From Lophium mytilinum (lineage: Eukaryota > Ascomycota > Dothideomycetes > Mytilinidiales > Mytilinidiaceae), in assembly GCA_010093605.1 (NCBI GenBank), contig MU004194.1, forward strand, positions 1,501,833 to 1,565,832: 64,000 nt of DNA. The letters run 5' to 3'. Below are positions 1 through 10,129 of this stretch, in pieces. The notes beneath the pieces are model-generated. The model did not search any database. It was not told where the DNA came from and was given only the letters and a program-made list of their open reading frames with translations. Made by a program: the position numbers and the translations under genes. Positions within the stretch are counted from its first letter, which is position 1, and every line of letters begins with the position of its first letter.

Positions 1-1956
1 CAATAGAACTGGAGATGACATACCGGCGCCCAGCAACGTTGGCTGCAGGAATGCTCCTCCTGAGCGTGGAGCTCTCGCCAGCCCGTGCCTAGCTATCCGT
101 ATACCAGCTGTTTAGGGAGCTGGCGCGGGCGTAGCCTCAGCATGGCGGCGGGCATGCATCATGGGAGAACAGCTCTGGGGCCGTTATTGGCAGGGAGTAG
201 TCTGGCACGGCACAGGGACAGAGCGACGCCGCCGGGAGAGGTGCCCAGGAACGTTATAATTGCAGCCGTTCACGCCGTTCTGTGCCTTGCGCGCCGAAAG
301 CTTGATAGACGGGATGGGAGAGGAAAGGTGCTAGCTGAAGGCAAGGAATTCACTGCTTGGCCGCGACTGCCCCTCAATCATGCCCGCCAGTGGACACCCT
401 GACACCAACTTTTAGGCTCCTCGAGATCTCGCAGATCATGCTGCTGTTCACGCCAGCCGTTCTCCCGCTCTGGACCAATCGCTGCCAGAATGCTCGCTGG
501 GAGGCGGCGGAAGGAGCTGCACTCCTGAGCGGCCATGCCGCGATGGCGAAATAGCAGACGTCAATCCAGGCCTCGAAGCAGCAAGTGGGCGCACCCTACG
601 CCGGCCGGGCTGCTGCCAGCTCACCAGCTTAATCTGCCGTCTGATGCCTGCGGTTTGTCCATGCTCCCTCAAGCGAGGTCGCATATTGCTGCCCGCGGCC
701 TTATGCAATTGGCTCGCAGGCGCCGCACTACCGCCTGTTCACCAGAGTCAGCCCGTCTGGAGAAGCCTCCACGCCGAGTTCCGTGATACCGCGCTGGATG
801 TCACTGAGACTGGCCACGGTTGCTGGGCTCGCCACAACCTCGGAGCCTTGAGCGACTGCATCGACAGCTGCGGTGGGCGAGGCCGTTTCAGCAGCAGCAG
901 AAGTCGCTTGACGTAGAAATCCTCCGCTGTCCTCTGCTGTCGTGTGCTTCAAGCGCCCTGGCACTAGGGTCGGCGTGCCCTAGGCCAGATGCAGTGACGC
1001 TCAGGACGCAGAGCCAGACTTGCAGATGGTGGGACATGCGCTGACTAACTCAGCATTCTCACTGACGATTATCTCCACACCAAACTACCAGGCCATTTTG
1101 ACACCGTGAGAGAATGTACGCAAGTAGCAGACGAAGCTAACCATACACACAGAACGCTGTCAATATATTCATTAAAATGGAAAGCGTTGAAGTGATGTGC
1201 ACGGCCCAATTCTGACTTGTCCCACAGTCCTGCGTCCTCGGCGGCTCCTGTCTCTGTGCATTCGCTACGATGTACCTTGCTGCAAGGTACGCCCACTCTC
1301 CCCAATCGAAGCCAAGTCTGCATTCCAGCGGAGGCCGCCGTTGGGGCCTTCCAAGGGAGCTGCCTGTAATCTTGCCGCTCCACTATAACGGCTCACTTCC
1401 GAGCGTGGTGCAAGAGGAAATATTGATGCTAGGGAGTGTCATCTCATCATCACGGCTCCATACGTGCGGGTTGTCGTGTTTCCAGTGGGGGCCGAAAATT
1501 CTTCAGCTTCACCGCTGGTGGGGACATGAAGACGTAGTGGGGATATTAGGCTCACAACGGTTCCTTTGGGTTAGGGGTGGCTGCTGGAATTTTCTTCGTT
1601 TTCACCGCTGTGGGGATATTGACGATGCAGTAGTGGGTATATTAGGTATTTGAGAAGATCCTTTGGGGCAGGGTGACTGCTGGAATTTTCCACGCTATAT
1701 ATATCCGGTTCATGCCTGAGAAACCATACTAGGTAATCTGTTGACACTCGCTTAGGTTGCTTCGATATATTCCAGAATTTTGGAGACGTATCGAGCTATC
1801 TCAAACGGTATTATGAACGTGTGAGCACGCCGATGTCCTAGTACTCCATCCATTACAAACGCCAAGCTGCCATGCGGGAAAGAAATAACGGCTAAAAAAT
1901 ACGTCTTTTTCGCGTGATGTCATATGCTACAGGGAATAAAAGAGAAGCGCGTCCCA
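1..1956. other. Intergenic, no supported gene
   Basis: No reading frame here has recognisable family sequence, and the short frames on both strands overlap one another without a convincing intron model. The first kilobase is GC-rich, with Ala/Ser/Arg-rich frames on the minus strand near 448-964 that could be remnants of a gene, but nothing anchors them. From 1497 a short diverged tandem repeat is present. The last 300 bases before 1957 are AT-richer and probably hold the 3' end of the neighbouring minus-strand gene. Confidence 0.5.
1497..1690. repeat. Diverged ~93-bp tandem repeat, two copies
   Basis: The block starting with AATTCTTCAGCTTCACCGCTG near 1497 recurs about 93 bases later as AATTTTCTTCG..TTCACCGCTG near 1588. 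Both copies continue with a GTAGTGGG(G/T)ATATTAGG core, a CCTTTGGG segment and GTG(G)CTGCTGGAATTTT at the end; a third copy begins at 1682 and breaks off. Copies differ by point changes and small indels. Confidence 0.55.
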
Positions 1957-2985
1957 TCATACTGAAGGTCGGTTGACGACTGGGTCTTGCTGGTAAGAAA
2001 GATCTGAAACTACAGAGAGCTCGTCCACTGCTCTTCGTCCATAGTGTGGTGCCGTAGCCGAGAATTCGGAGATGTTATCGTCGTCGTGCGGGTCACTAAA
2101 AGGTGAAAGGGTGTGCTCCTGTGCAGCCATTAGGTTTGTTTGAGACAATGCTGCAGGAGGCGGGCTTCGAAGGCTCGTATTTCGTGAGAGCGGCGCTAGA
2201 CTACGAGGTCGATATGGGGGAGGTGGCTCTTCGTGTTGCGGGTCAACGAATGGATTGCCGAGGCCCGTGGGCTGAGGCGGCGGATGAGCCTCATGCATCG
2301 ATACTACATCGGAAGTATCGATTCCCGTATAGTACGCTCCATTTGAATTCGGAGAGATCGGTCCCAGAATGACAGGCTGAGGTGGCATAGGCGAAAGCCC
2401 TGGCGGAGGTGGGCCTGATGGTCGATGGTAGTATGCCTGCTCCACCGCGGGAATGTCCCTCTTCATCATCTCCTGCTGCGCAAGAGCCTGGTTCTTGTGG
2501 CGCCGACGTCTTCGAATATACAAGAACAGTATTACTCCGAGGATAGCCAAGCATGCGAGCGGGATAACAGCCGCAGCGACATGCTTTACGAGCTTGGAAT
2601 GCTGCGACCCGTCGTCGTCTTGAGGCAACGTAGTAGAGACAGGAACAGGCGATTTTGTGGTGCTTGAGCCATCAGTGCCCGACGGATTCGGACTTGTCTC
2701 CCAAGGCTTTGGTGGACCTGTTGTCTGGAGCAATGTAGTTGCTACCGTCTCTAGCGCCGGAACTGGATCGGTTGTTGATGGAGTCGGCGAAGAGTATAGT
2801 CCTCCAAGAAGTGGATTGGTGGGATTCGGTACTGGCGGAGTAGGATGGAGGTGTTCTGTCCAAATAGACCCCATTGGGTTATCACTGACTACAGGAGCAG
2901 TCCAGACGGCGTCGTCGCTTGAGAATGGCCAATTGTTCCAGTCATCGGATTCGCGGGGCTCACGAATCTCGACACCAAAGGACAT
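1957..2985 (-). CDS. Single-pass membrane protein with Ser/Thr/Pro-rich ectodomain and PPxY cytoplasmic tail
   Basis: One exon, 342 residues. Residues 1-130 are rich in Thr, Ser and Pro, as in O-mannosylated fungal surface stalks. A hydrophobic helix at about 135-157 is followed by the stop-transfer run RRRRRHK, so the N-terminus should face outward. The tail (160-342) is proline-rich, includes runs such as PPPPG and a PPPPY motif near residue 250, and is Asp/Ser-rich at the end. PPxY motifs are known ligands of WW domains, for example in Rsp5-type ubiquitin ligases, so regulated endocytosis is a plausible inference. No cleavable signal peptide is visible on this start; an upstream exon carrying one cannot be excluded. 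The layout resembles fungal Mid2-like or mucin-like sensors, but no diagnostic domain is seen. It has no functional link to the neighbouring F-box gene. Confidence 0.7.
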   Translation of the reverse strand: MSFGVEIREPRESDDWNNWPFSSDDAVWTAPVVSDNPMGSIWTEHLHPTPPVPNPTNPLLGGLYSSPTPSTTDPVPALETVATTLLQTTGPPKPWETSPNPSGTDGSSTTKSPVPVSTTLPQDDDGSQHSKLVKHVAAAVIPLACLAILGVILFLYIRRRRRHKNQALAQQEMMKRDIPAVEQAYYHRPSGPPPPGLSPMPPQPVILGPISPNSNGAYYTGIDTSDVVSMHEAHPPPQPTGLGNPFVDPQHEEPPPPYRPRSLAPLSRNTSLRSPPPAALSQTNLMAAQEHTLSPFSDPHDDDNISEFSATAPHYGRRAVDELSVVSDLSYQQDPVVNRPSV

Positions 2986-4969
2986 GGCGGACAGACCAAG
3001 AAATAGGTCTTCTGGGGATGTCCGTCAACCTTGGTGAGGCGTGCTGAGCGGATGAGTAGGCTGACACACAGCCCCGGGCGTCGGACTTGGTACGGTGTAG
3101 GAGGGCGGTGATAGGAGCCTGGAGTTCCTGTGTGGAGCGGATCTGACTCGTTTTCCACTTGTCTATCAGACACGTCGTAAGCACTGTGCTCGATTTCTGA
3201 GAGATGGTGGGCGAAGCAATGGTTGTGGATGGTGGGGCCGACGTCGGGAACTCACTGAGACAGCTTATGCAGGCAAGAACATATCCAAGGCTTGTAGAAC
3301 CGACAATCTGGTCGCGCTAGAGGAGAGACTTTTAAGGCGTCTGGTGGTCTCTATGGGACCCAAAGTTGCCGTAAGGGTTGCGGAAAGGTGTGAGGCTCAA
3401 GTACCCACGAGAGAACGAGGTGACTATCTGAAGGACGGAAGAGAGTGCAAGGTGGCATCTCTTCGTACGAAGTTGGCCTCTCTCTCGACATCCCGGTGGC
3501 CAACAGGAGGACAAGGCCGGAGCTGAATGTTGGTTTGGACGAAGCATCTTCGAGGATTCCAGCATAGCCTCAGAGGATGCAGCACAAGTCGCGGAACACC
3601 ACCCCACCCGCTTGGACTTGGGATATTTTTAGCCGGCCCTAGCACGGCGATCATGAGCTTGGCCTAAAGTCTCCTCGCCGCTCAAATTGTTCAAGAGTTT
3701 CGCATGATACGCGTTTCAACTTGAACAGAACGCTGGGCCTTCGCAGCTCTCCCCGTCTCTGCACAGATGCTGGATGCTACCACCCACCGCAGCCTCAGTA
3801 CAACACAGCAACGTTGACCACCAGAAAGGCTAGCCGACACACGTTACACTAGCCGCAGCCGGCTGCACTGTGCCGATCTATCCCTCTCTAGACCAGCTGC
3901 AACACCATGTAGGCTGTGAGCAATCATAGTCGTAGGCCGACATGCCGAGTCGTCGTGAGCGTCACCGAGCCACCGCCTAGACTCAGTATTCTCTTTCTCG
4001 AGCCAATGGGGAAGTCAACCCAAGTCTGGGACCTGGGCGGCTTTCATTTGTTGTACGGCTATTAATTTACTTACCTCTGTACAAAGGTATCTGTCAGTCT
4101 TTTCACCCACGGTTGAATGATACATTCGTATCTAGTCGTGATGTCACATCTTGGAAGCCGCATCAGGGCATCCACGTTCTCTGCTCGGAGCGCTTATCTA
4201 TATGCTGCACAACTGGATGACTCTCGAATGTGGCACAGCGAGATGCGGAGGCTCTTCCGATTGCGGGTGTATGCTATCCTTGCAATTAGTCGACAATTTG
4301 ATCAGGCTCTTGAGGTACAGAAAGAGTGGAATGTAAGGAAAGTCCACGTTAGTACTTGGATGGTTATGAATAATAGTCGTCATTGCACCTGCTTTTGCCG
4401 TTCACGAGGTGCTCCAGTTATTAGGCTATGCCTCGCGTGATATAGAGTACATCGATGATCTGTCATATTATTGTATTATATCGATCTACTTACAAGACGA
4501 TATCTAGACACGATTTGTAAATGGCCAATCACTTCTGTAGAGCCTGATAGTAGCAGCTAGTGATATTGCTCGTTGGACGTTGTAGCTGTCACGTGCATTA
4601 TTCCATCCTAGGCTAGCTCTATCGCTTACTAAGCGCGCAAACCGCATATCCTTCGCGAAATCTCAGACTCTCTTCTCTCCGCAGAAAGTTGCACCCAGAT
4701 TCTCGAAATTTGACTCCTCACCCTTCTTCCATGGGCGTGGAGTTGTATTAGCTGGGGAGATCGAATCGTTGCTCCCAAGAACCCAAGCCCCTCCTACGTG
4801 GGTTGACGTGGTCCCGTAGCTCCGATACAAACCTTCCGGAAGACCCAAACCTCTTCGCGCACCCACAAACACCGCCACGATGGATGCATAAACCCCTTCT
4901 GAAGCAGCCTTTGCGCTCGCTTTGGAGCCACCCTCAATCCTTGACATACAACCGCGCCCGTGAAAACCT
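2986..4969. other. Intergenic, nothing recognised
   Basis: About 2 kb between the divergently transcribed membrane-protein and F-box genes. Frames at 3332-3654 and 4117-4440 are short, overlap on both strands and resemble no known protein. The stretch 4440-4560 is AT-rich with many TATA-like steps. It presumably contains both promoters. Confidence 0.5.
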
Positions 4970-5695
4970 ATGGACGCCGTGTCCGTATCGCGACCTCGCC
5001 GTCGTCCGGAAGCTAAGCCATTCCGCTTCTTCGACCTCCCCGCCGAGCTGCGTCTAAAGATCCTCGACTTCGTCCTCGTGCTGCCCAATACGATCGACCT
5101 TGATCCTGATAACTATCGCTATGTTGCGCCGCGCCTCAGGCTGTTCCTCGTGAGCCACCGCATGCACTTGGAGGCAGCCGCGTGCTTCTTCGGCAGCAAT
5201 ACCTTCCGAATTTTCCCTATCCACGGCCGCTTCTTCCACACCAAAAAGCCACTCCTCGTCCGCCTCTCCCCACGCTACCGCGCCTTCATAAAGACAATAG
5301 AGCTGAGGCTTGGGCCGGGTTGGACGAAGCCACCCAAGTGCTGGGTTGTGGATGCGCGGCTGGGGTTGGGAGAGATGACGAAAGGACGGCTGCTAAAGAT
5401 ATTCGTGGAGTGCGACCCAGCGTCAGATGAGATATTCGAAGGGTTCCGTGCCGGCCAGGACTTCTACACGTTCTTCTGCAAAGACTTGGTGCAAAATGTG
5501 CTGGAACAAGTTCCGTCGTTGGCGGAGGTCCAATTCGATGCTTATCCGTCGGTCACCAAGGGGTCTCCGCTGATGCAGGCTCTAATCAGCGAGGGGAGGG
5601 CGAGGCATAAGAGGATCACATATGGACCGCTCCGAGGGTGGCGCGGTACGGACATAGGTAAGGCAATGGCGGCGCTGCGTATTGCGGCACCGTAG
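4970..5695 (+). CDS. F-box-like domain protein
   Basis: One exon, 241 residues. After a basic N-terminus, residues 18-40 read FRFFDLPAELRLKILDFVL, the classic start of the fungal F-box/2EXR-like fold (FxxLPxELRxxI). The following YRYVAPRLRLFLVSHRMHLEA matches the second helix pair, where such proteins place the residue pattern LLxVxRxxxxEA, and FFGSNTFRI continues the usual 'yysxNxFxf' strand. Such proteins typically act as substrate adaptors of SCF ubiquitin ligases or as members of a large expanded fungal family with no known substrate. The remaining sequence has no leucine-rich or WD repeats that would name the substrate. The ATG at 4970 is the first in frame and precedes the domain directly. 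Length is usual for short Dothideomycete-type members. It stands alone with no operon-like partner. Confidence 0.8.
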   Translation: MDAVSVSRPRRRPEAKPFRFFDLPAELRLKILDFVLVLPNTIDLDPDNYRYVAPRLRLFLVSHRMHLEAAACFFGSNTFRIFPIHGRFFHTKKPLLVRLSPRYRAFIKTIELRLGPGWTKPPKCWVVDARLGLGEMTKGRLLKIFVECDPASDEIFEGFRAGQDFYTFFCKDLVQNVLEQVPSLAEVQFDAYPSVTKGSPLMQALISEGRARHKRITYGPLRGWRGTDIGKAMAALRIAAP

Positions 5696-6302
5696 GCTGT
5701 ATATAGGATTGAAATCTTACATAATTCTACTTCATACTTCATTCAAAGTTTGGAAAATGTATTGAGGCACTTCAGGCAGTAGTAGTCCCGTGTCACAAAC
5801 CCGTTTCGCTCGGGACTCTGAAAACCTATTGAGGCACGTCAGACGCCGTCAAACCGGTGTACACATATGCACATTACACCAAGATCTCTAGAAGCTTATT
5901 GAGATATGTTAGACCTCCTCAAATCGGTACACATAGATGCACGTTCTGACAGAATCTTTTAGGATGTATCAAGGCATCTCATACGGTGCTATGAAGATTG
6001 CAATCCAATTTAGAAGCCCAGCCAATTCGCCCGCTCCATTACAACTACCTGGGCGAGCTCATCATTCCTAGGAATGTACTCTGGGGCTTCAAATTGGGCG
6101 TACGCAGATGCACGTTTTACTCAACACTTTTAAGATGTGTTGAGGCGCTTCAAACGGTGCCATTCAGGTTACAATTCAAGAGAAGAACCTAGCCAATTCA
6201 CCCATTCCATTACAATTACCGCGGTAACCCCACCGATCCTGCAGAAACTCCAAAACAACCCATTGTTCCGCCAACAGTCACAATTAGCTCCCAAAGTCAC
6301 AA
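5696..6302. other. Intergenic repeat-bearing region
   Basis: Between the 3' ends of the F-box gene and the minus-strand coiled-coil gene. It is occupied mostly by the diverged repeats described separately. No coding frame here is supported. Confidence 0.55.
5750..6230. repeat. Diverged repeats with TTGAGGCA(C/T)NTCA cores
   Basis: At least five related blocks lie here. Each has an ATTGAGGCAC.TCA-type core (near 5759, 5829, 5897, 5969 and 6140) followed by a (CG)GT(G)TACACA.ATGCAC segment. Copies at 5829 and 5897 are about 68 bases apart. A longer pair (5953-6060 and 6122-6225) shares the core, a C(G)GTGC(C/T)AT segment, a CAAT(T/C)C..AAGAAG stretch and the block AGCCAATTC(G/A)CCC..(T)CCATTACAA(C/T)TACC. 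Related fragments recur at 7389-7424, 7594-7640 and 12210-12223. The core is a near-perfect inverted repeat, suggesting remnants of a small mobile element. Confidence 0.55.
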
Positions 6303-7134
6303 CTACTCCCTCATCGCCCGGTACCCAGCGGCACGCTGCTTCACCAACCGCTCCACCTCCTCCTGCGCCCGCGCCAACGCTTCCGCCTGTTGATCCCACT
6401 TTTTGTACATATTGTACATCATCTTCTCTCGGGCCTCCGCGTCCTCCATCTGCTGCTTCTTTATGGCCTCGATCTCCCTATCCTGCTCACAACAAGCCAC
6501 GCTGAGCCGCTCCACCGCCTCCTGCACGCTCCCTAGCTCCGCGTTGAACCTAAATGTTAAATAAAGTGCACAAATGGTAGGGACTTCCGTGATACCTCTT
6601 GGTAATAGCAACGATAACGTTACGCTTCGCCACACACTTCCGGTCCTTTTCCTCACAGATCTTCCCAATGCGTTCGACCTCCGCCTGCTTCGTCTCGACC
6701 TCCGCGTGCGCCTCCACCAGACGCTTCGCGCTCTCCTCCTGCTTCTTCTCCTCCTTCTCCAACTTCTCCCCGATGCGTTCGACCTCCGCGTGCTTCGCCT
6801 CGACCTCCGCGTGCGCTTCCTCGAGACGCTTCGCGCTCTCCTCCTGCTCCTTCTCCATCTTCTCCACCATCTCCCCCAAGCGTCGCACCTCTCCCTGCGC
6901 TTCTTCAAGCGCTTTGGCAGCCTCCGCGTGCTTCCCGGCCAAAAAACCGGCCTCGGCGTCCTTCTCCTCGCACGCGGCGTGCAGCCGCGCAAGCTCGTTG
7001 TCGGCGCCGAACAGGCGGAGCTCGAGGCTGATGGCGGTCGCGGCGAGGGCCTTGGTGGGGCGGTTGAGGGCGGCGAAGAGGGTGGAGGTTCCGGTGGCGG
7101 CGGCGTGCGCGGTTGTGTTGGATGATTCGGACAT
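6303..7134 (-). CDS. Coiled-coil protein of unknown function
   Basis: Two exons, 6596-7134 and 6303-6549, with a 46-nt GT-AG intron (6550-6595); the junction keeps frame and gives 261 residues. From residue 40 onward the protein is almost entirely heptad-patterned, Glu/Lys/Ala-rich coiled coil. An internal duplication of about 33 residues is visible: EESAKRLEEAHAEVEAKHAE followed by VERIGEKL, then EESAKRLVEAHAEVETKQAE followed by VERIG again. The second exon continues the coil (VERLVKQRA near the end). There is no signal peptide, membrane segment or catalytic motif. Such proteins are usually cytoskeletal, tethering or scaffold components, but nothing names this one. The ATG at 7134 is the first in the open frame. 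The opposite-strand frames over the same bases are low-complexity shadows produced by the repeat structure. Confidence 0.7.
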
Positions 7135-8305
7135 GGTGGTTTGATGCGCGAGAGTTGTGTGTGAGATGTGACGATGTGTGGTACGCTTTGTGAAGCTTTG
7201 GTGTGATGTGTGGGAGGTGTGGTGCGTGGAGGGTGGAGGGTGAGAGCCGGACGAGGTTTTGTTTACGTTTTTTGGAGGAGGCTTGGCGCGGTTTGTGTGG
7301 TGTGGGATGGCGATGGCTGGGTGGCTTCAGTGGGTTGAGTTGGTGCGGAAAAGAGATGGGCGGGTGGTTTGGGTTGATGGGTTGGGGGACCTCAGACGGC
7401 GGTAGGATGGTGTGTGCAGGTGGCCATCCTAGCAACGGGGCGTCGCGATTGAGGGTGGAGGGGTGATAATAGAGAAGAGGGTTGCGAATTGGAGGCCGCT
7501 GCAGAGGATGATGGACTGAATATGCCGGCGTCTGAGGTGCCCCGGCGAGTTTTCAAACCAGTCAATACGATTTACTTCGGGTTTTTGATAGTGAGTTGAA
7601 GCACTCATGACGGCGGCAAGACGGTGTACACAGACGAATGGCTAAGTACTGGAATTGGGGATTGATGGTAGTAGATTATAAGGATGGGAGAAGAAGATGA
7701 GGAGAGCTGAACAGAAGCGGTGAGGTTGGGATCTGCGGTGAGTGACCGTGATCAAAGACACCCCCTGACCTATTGACAGCTTCGGATCAGAATCACATGT
7801 CAGCAGTGTGATTTGCGAGCTCTGGAGATCGATATCACAGAACCTTGGTATTGCTGAAGGCATTTTCAGGAACTTCATATCAGAAGAGTGAGGTTTTGAG
7901 TTGGGGTAAGAGGACAATGACTACAGACATCTCTCAACAAACCTGAAGTTGTGGGAACAATATCACATGACGAGGGTGTGATTTGCGAGGCCTTGGAATG
8001 CTCATTGACCATTGGATGTGAAGGCAGCATGCATATCCACAAAGCCTCAAATTAGGGCGGGGAGGCTGTGAACTGGGGGTATATGACAGTGACTAAAGAC
8101 ACCCATGACCATACTCACAATTTTGGGAGCCAACTAACTTAATAGCAGCGTGATTCGCGATGCCTAACAAACAAGATCTACATGACATACGTTATTAGCA
8201 TGCATGGCCTCATGATTTTGAATCTGACTTGAATTTCTCCGATAAAGACGTACATATTAGTGCACGACGAGGTGGCCTTCGGAGACGTGAACGACATCCC
8301 AGAGC
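7135..8305. other. Intergenic with tandem repeats
   Basis: Holds the promoter of the coiled-coil gene (7135-7480), two fragments of the TTGAG-type repeat family (7389-7424, 7594-7640) and a diverged ~170-bp tandem array (7721-8190). No supported coding frame. Confidence 0.55.
7721..8190. repeat. Diverged ~170-bp tandem repeat, about 2.7 copies
   Basis: Copies begin with (T)GAGG(C/T)T(G/T)..A at 7721, 7889 and 8060, i.e. steps of 168 and 171 bases. Each copy contains, in the same order, a G(G)GG(T)..GTGAC/GACA(G/A)TGACTA block with AAAGACA(C)CC, a CTGA(C)A/TTTT segment, a CACATGAC-like block and TGTGATTTGCGAG(G) (7808, 7977) or GTGATTCGCGATG (8150). Identity between copies is moderate, implying an old duplication. 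Confidence 0.6.
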
Positions 8306-9580
8306 CTACAGCTTCGCCGCCAGACTCTTCTGCTCCTTCGCTTGCTCAACCAACTTCCAGCATATCTCAGCCGCGGGTTTCATTTCCTCTCCGACCTTCT
8401 TCGCCTGTTCGCTACTCGCCTGGCGCACGGCATACCGCGCCGCAATACCTTGGAAAATGACGCTGTCTCGCCACATAGCAAAGGCAGTCCCCCAAGCAAT
8501 TTCGGGAGCGGGGTCCCAGCCAGCAACATCGCGATACCAAGAAATACATTGAGCGCGAGATGGAAGGCCTGCGGGATGATTGAAAGGGTGGAAGGCGGGA
8601 TGGGAGTTCCGGCGAGAGGTATCGAAGGCAGTGATTGTCCAGGGCACGATGAGATTCGAGAGATCAGAAAGCGGGTGACCAATAGTTGCCATCTCCCAGC
8701 TATCAGGGTCAGTATCGGACCTTTTCAAAAGAAGAGTAAGGGCACTGGCTTACTCTAATATCCCAATAACGCGAGGCTCTGTCCTGTGGTACACCAGGTT
8801 ATCAATTTTGTAGTCTCCGTGGATCGGGTTGCCTCGATCTTTCGGTTGGCTTTTGGGATCGCTGAAATACTGAACCAGTTCGTCGAAGCGTGGGACTTTG
8901 CCGACTGCCTGGCCTGTCTCGACATCCTTAGCAACGCTCTGGGCGTCTCCGAGTTGTGTGAAGGTGTTAATTTGGCGATTGTAGAAGCCAGTTGGCTTTC
9001 CGAAAGTCGAGAGACCAATTGAGGCCGGATTTAACCTGTGAAGCTTGGCCAATGTTCGTACTGCGTCGTGCCACCTGGGATACGCGTTAGTACCAGTCTC
9101 GCTTTGGCATTGGAAGTTGAGCAACCCTACATCTCATTCCTCTCCTCGGGCGAGACTCCAGGAAAGTGCGGCTCCGTCACAATCCTACCGTCCAAGAATT
9201 CCATGATGTAAAATGGTGTTCCGACCACCGAGTCGTCCTCGCATAGCCCATACGTCTTGGGTACTGGGACGTCCGTGTTCTGCAACGCGTTTATGATCCG
9301 ATACTCCCGCTCGACTTTGTGTGCACTCTTTGATACCAGCTTCCCCGGCGGCTTTTTGCGCATTACAAACTTGGATCCCCGCGCGTCGGTGATTTGGTAT
9401 GTGGGGTTGGACTGGCCAAAGCCGAACTGAAGTCATATTGTCAGCATTCAGGTGTCCGAGAAGGGATAATGGCATACGCACCTGCTTGAGAGTGATTGGA
9501 GTCTTGATGTCGGCGACATTCTTCTCAATGTACTTCTCCAGTGAGGAGATATCAATGGGCTGTCGAACTGGCCCCGCCAT
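8306..9580 (-). CDS. APH-family small-molecule kinase (ACAD10/11 kinase-domain type), peroxisomal
   Basis: Four exons (9482-9580, 9131-9426, 8754-9074, 8306-8699) joined by 55, 56 and 54-nt introns; the second has a consensus TACTAAC branch site. The product is 369 residues. It has the aminoglycoside-phosphotransferase fold: the Lys-bearing strand [23 protein letters not shown], the catalytic loop HGDYKIDN at 217-224 and the metal-binding Asp at 239 in ILDWE. All active-site residues look intact. In animals this kinase domain is fused to an acyl-CoA dehydrogenase in ACAD10/ACAD11, where it phosphorylates 4-hydroxyacyl-CoAs. Here a matching ACAD lies 4.5 kb away as a separate gene. The last three residues are AKL, a canonical PTS1, so a peroxisomal location is likely. 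The start at MAGPVRQ was preferred; an in-frame ATG 20 codons upstream is possible. Confidence 0.85.
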
Positions 9581-10129
9581 GATTCGCTCAGGAAACAATG
9601 TATGTAGTTGTGAAAGGTAGGGTGACACTGAGAGCTCCAAAGCTATGAAGGATGAATCTTTTGGTAGCCACCTGCTAAAGCGAGGTCAGGGACGCGCATG
9701 GCTGGACCCAGGCTCTGCAGCTCCGTTGTCTGTTGCTTTGGTCCCCTCGACTTGCTCACCTCGGCTTTTGGTGATTCAGTTCCCGCGACTGGCTAGGCAA
9801 TTCTGGGCTTAGTGTGGTGGTGTTTAAACAGACGTGGAGATGTCGTCGGGAGATCTTAACCGTTGCCATCAAAATCCTAGCCATCTGCCCATGCAGACTG
9901 TCCTAGAAGTATAATCAGCTCGCGAGTTACCGTGAGGCTTGATGCTGCATTGAAACAACGCCTCGCTGCGATTGATCTCTTTCGAGAACTAACACTTTTC
10001 ACGACCACTAAACTTCTGTTAAAGCAGCTTACAATCGCAGTTCTAGTCATCAGAGGCACTTCCCACAGTGCTGATATGATTCGCTAGCACTCAGTTCAGC
10101 CGAAGTGATTGAATCTTCGTTCGCGCCCT
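9581..10129. other. Intergenic
   Basis: Promoter region of the minus-strand kinase gene and upstream region of the HET gene. Nothing else recognised. The real 5' exon of the HET gene could reach into the right end. Confidence 0.5.

Noticed and set aside
1-1050. Possible degraded gene on the minus strand (frames 448-708 and 728-964)
   Set aside because: Ala/Ser-rich frames without family similarity; one starts with GTG and is preceded by an in-frame stop, and no splice model joins them convincingly.
4117-4440. 107-codon frame in AT-rich intergenic DNA
   Set aside because: No recognisable domain; overlaps other frames of similar length, as expected by chance.
6574-7144. Two plus-strand frames of about 180 codons over the coiled-coil gene
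   Set aside because: Leu/Arg- or Ser/Ala-only translations of the antisense repeat; the minus-strand product has real heptads and an intron that keeps frame.
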